From assembly GCA_002371135.1 (NCBI GenBank), contig DFGB01000035.1, forward strand, positions 1 through 13,572: a DNA stretch of 13,572 nt, given 5' to 3'. The stretch comes from Verrucomicrobia bacterium UBA3761. Its GTDB lineage: Bacteria; Verrucomicrobiota; Kiritimatiellia; RFP12; UBA1067. Below the pieces are notes generated by a model. It searched no databases, was not told the DNA's origin, and saw only the letters and a program-made list of their open reading frames with translations. Positions 12,627-13,572 of the stretch are shown in pieces; within the stretch, counting starts at the first letter, position 1; every line of letters starts with the position of its first letter. The position numbers and the translations under genes are program-made.

Positions 12627-13436
12627 CAACTTTTCAACTTTTTTAAAAGCGCAAAGCGCAAACGCCGCGCCTGTCAGGAAAACGCCGATGGAAATCGTCT
12701 GGGCGATAGAGAACGGGCCGATTTCAGCGCGCGGGTCGCCGCGAAGGTATTCGAGCGGGAAGCGCAGAATGGCATAGCCGCAGAGATAGGCGCTCACGAC
12801 GAGGCCGTGTGCAACGAGCCCGCTCCTGCGCTTGTAGAGTGCGATGTAGAGCGAGATGACAAACGCAAAAAGGACGAGCAAAGCCGCCGCTTCTACGAGT
12901 TGCGTGGGCAAGACCGGCAGGGAATGCGGAGCATCGGGCATAATCAGCCTCGCATCAACCTGTTCGTACCACGCCGGAGAGAAGCGCGGGAAGGCGATGC
13001 CAAGCGAGCCCGTCTTGCAAATCCTGCCGTAGCAGCAGCCGTAGAAGAAGCATCCCACGCGCCCAAGTGCGTGGCCGAGCGGCACTACGGCGGCAAGCGC
13101 ATCGCCTAGCTCGGCCGGGTTCGTCTTCGTCCGCCGGCACCACAGGAAATAGACGAGACAGGCGAGAATCAGACCGCCGTAGAAGACGAGTCCGCCCTGG
13201 TCGATTCTCAATATCTGCCAAGGATGCGCTGCGAACTGCGTGTGCCAGTTTTCAATCACATACGCCGCCCGGCCGCCGGCGACGCCGGATGCGACGAGCG
13301 CGACGATGAGGTTGGAGAGATCCTTGCGGCCGGTCAATTTCTCTACGAGAATCCAGCACAGCAAGAATCCCGCCGCGACGCACGCGCCGTAGGTCTTGAT
13401 GTGCAGAAAGCCGATGGATACGAGGTCGGGATGCAT
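12618..13436 (-). CDS. lgt: Prolipoprotein diacylglyceryl transferase
   Basis: Lgt transfers diacylglycerol from phosphatidylglycerol to the lipobox cysteine of prolipoproteins, the first step of lipoprotein maturation, in the inner membrane. The 272-aa protein has about seven membrane segments. Its motifs are ordered: GGRAAYVIEN (Arg56), GGLVFYGG (81-88, Tyr86 where E. coli has the HGGL His), the signature GRVGCFFYGCCYG (Arg126), PTQLVEA (Glu182) and LRFPLEYLRGD (Arg225, Glu229). The Tyr and GCCYG variants occur in many non-enterobacterial Lgt proteins. The ATG start fits the usual N-terminus (IGFLHIKTYG). No SD precedes it; the leader is CT-rich. The last seven residues (KVEKLKS) and the stop come from an 8-bp tandem repeat, so the C-terminus is repeat-derived. 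Confidence 0.95.
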   Translation of the reverse strand: MHPDLVSIGFLHIKTYGACVAAGFLLCWILVEKLTGRKDLSNLIVALVASGVAGGRAAYVIENWHTQFAAHPWQILRIDQGGLVFYGGLILACLVYFLWCRRTKTNPAELGDALAAVVPLGHALGRVGCFFYGCCYGRICKTGSLGIAFPRFSPAWYEQVDARLIMPDAPHSLPVLPTQLVEAAALLVLFAFVISLYIALYKRRSGLVAHGLVVSAYLCGYAILRFPLEYLRGDPRAEIGPFSIAQTISIGVFLTGAAFALCAFKKVEKLKS

Positions 13437-13441
13437 TGGGA

Positions 13442-13470
13442 AAATAGGAAGTAGGAAATAGGAAGTAGGA
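13442..13470. repeat. 14-bp tandem repeat in the lgt leader
   Basis: Two head-to-tail copies with a 14-bp period, containing ATAGGAAGTAGG, lie 5 bp upstream of the lgt start codon. On the lgt strand the leader is therefore CT-rich (CCTACTTCCT twice) and contains no SD. Confidence 0.7.
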
Positions 13471-13504
13471 GATTTTATTGTGGCGGACAGAGTTTTTGTT
13501 AGTA

Positions 13505-13572
13505 TTTTTATCGCAGAGACGCAGAGACGCAGAGTGTGAAAAGTCCTGATAAACTCTGCGTTCTCAGCGTCT
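13505..13572. repeat. CGCAGAG repeat element, inverted copy of A, truncated by window end
   Basis: These 68 bp match the reverse complement of 9808-9867 without mismatch, except for one extra 8-bp ACGCAGAG unit. The match includes the non-repetitive stretch TGTGAAAAGTCCTGATAAAC. The element continues beyond the window, where the second TTTTTATCGCAGAGA-type arm is expected. Both copies of A therefore flank a 3.6-kb segment in inverted orientation. Confidence 0.9.

Noticed and set aside
13471..13500. Possible lgt promoter (TAAAAT on the minus strand)
   Set aside because: No acceptable -35 box lies 16-18 bp upstream, and AT-rich repeat sequence makes chance matches likely.

Overview
The window is a GC-rich bacterial chromosome segment with two gene blocks that converge near 10.5 kb. 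It also carries an unusual load of short dispersed palindromic repeats built on CGCAGAG/CACAGAG and AAATCG words. No rRNA, tRNA or taxon-specific marker is visible. The gene content (a secreted rhamnogalacturonan-acetylesterase-type SGNH hydrolase, transketolase, Lgt), the patchy use of Shine-Dalgarno (SD) sites and the repeats would fit an uncultured PVC-group bacterium (Verrucomicrobiota, Kiritimatiellota or Lentisphaerota). That placement is inference and low confidence.

Left block (+ strand, 1-4.0 kb): a 23-bp tandem repeat with operator-like palindromes, then a near-consensus sigma70 promoter. These precede a secreted SGNH esterase, a full-length transketolase and an amidohydrolase-2 family TIM-barrel hydrolase. 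A strong intrinsic terminator closes the block.

Central block (+ strand, 4.1-10.4 kb), the most interesting part: a second good sigma70 promoter abuts a possible leaderless 62-codon ORF. Three consecutive large dynamin-like GTPases of 621, 525 and 647 aa follow; the second and third are joined by an ATGA overlap. All three have intact G1 and G3 motifs and a G4 motif without the usual lysine (TMSD, TQID, TRID). Behind them, beyond a cluster of repeats, lies a small protein with one N-terminal membrane anchor. Bacterial dynamin-like proteins remodel membranes, and multi-dynamin operons (LeoABC/Eleos) have been tied to secretion and phage defence. A membrane-acting, possibly defensive, multi-GTPase system is the leading hypothesis, but nothing in the window proves it.

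Right block (- strand, 13.4-10.6 kb): lgt comes first, then a tightly coupled trio: an EamA-type transporter, an exported Cys/His-rich protein with two identically spaced C-x9-C-x10-C-x2-H modules, and a DUF456 membrane protein. The trio is linked by two ATGA overlaps.

Repeats: related hairpin elements sit at 9787-9928, 10448-10563, 12430-12591 and, running off the window, 13505-13572. The last is an inverted copy of 9808-9867. Two of the hairpins share an identical 41-bp tail. Several genes start or stop inside these repeats, so the repeats appear to be reshaping gene ends.
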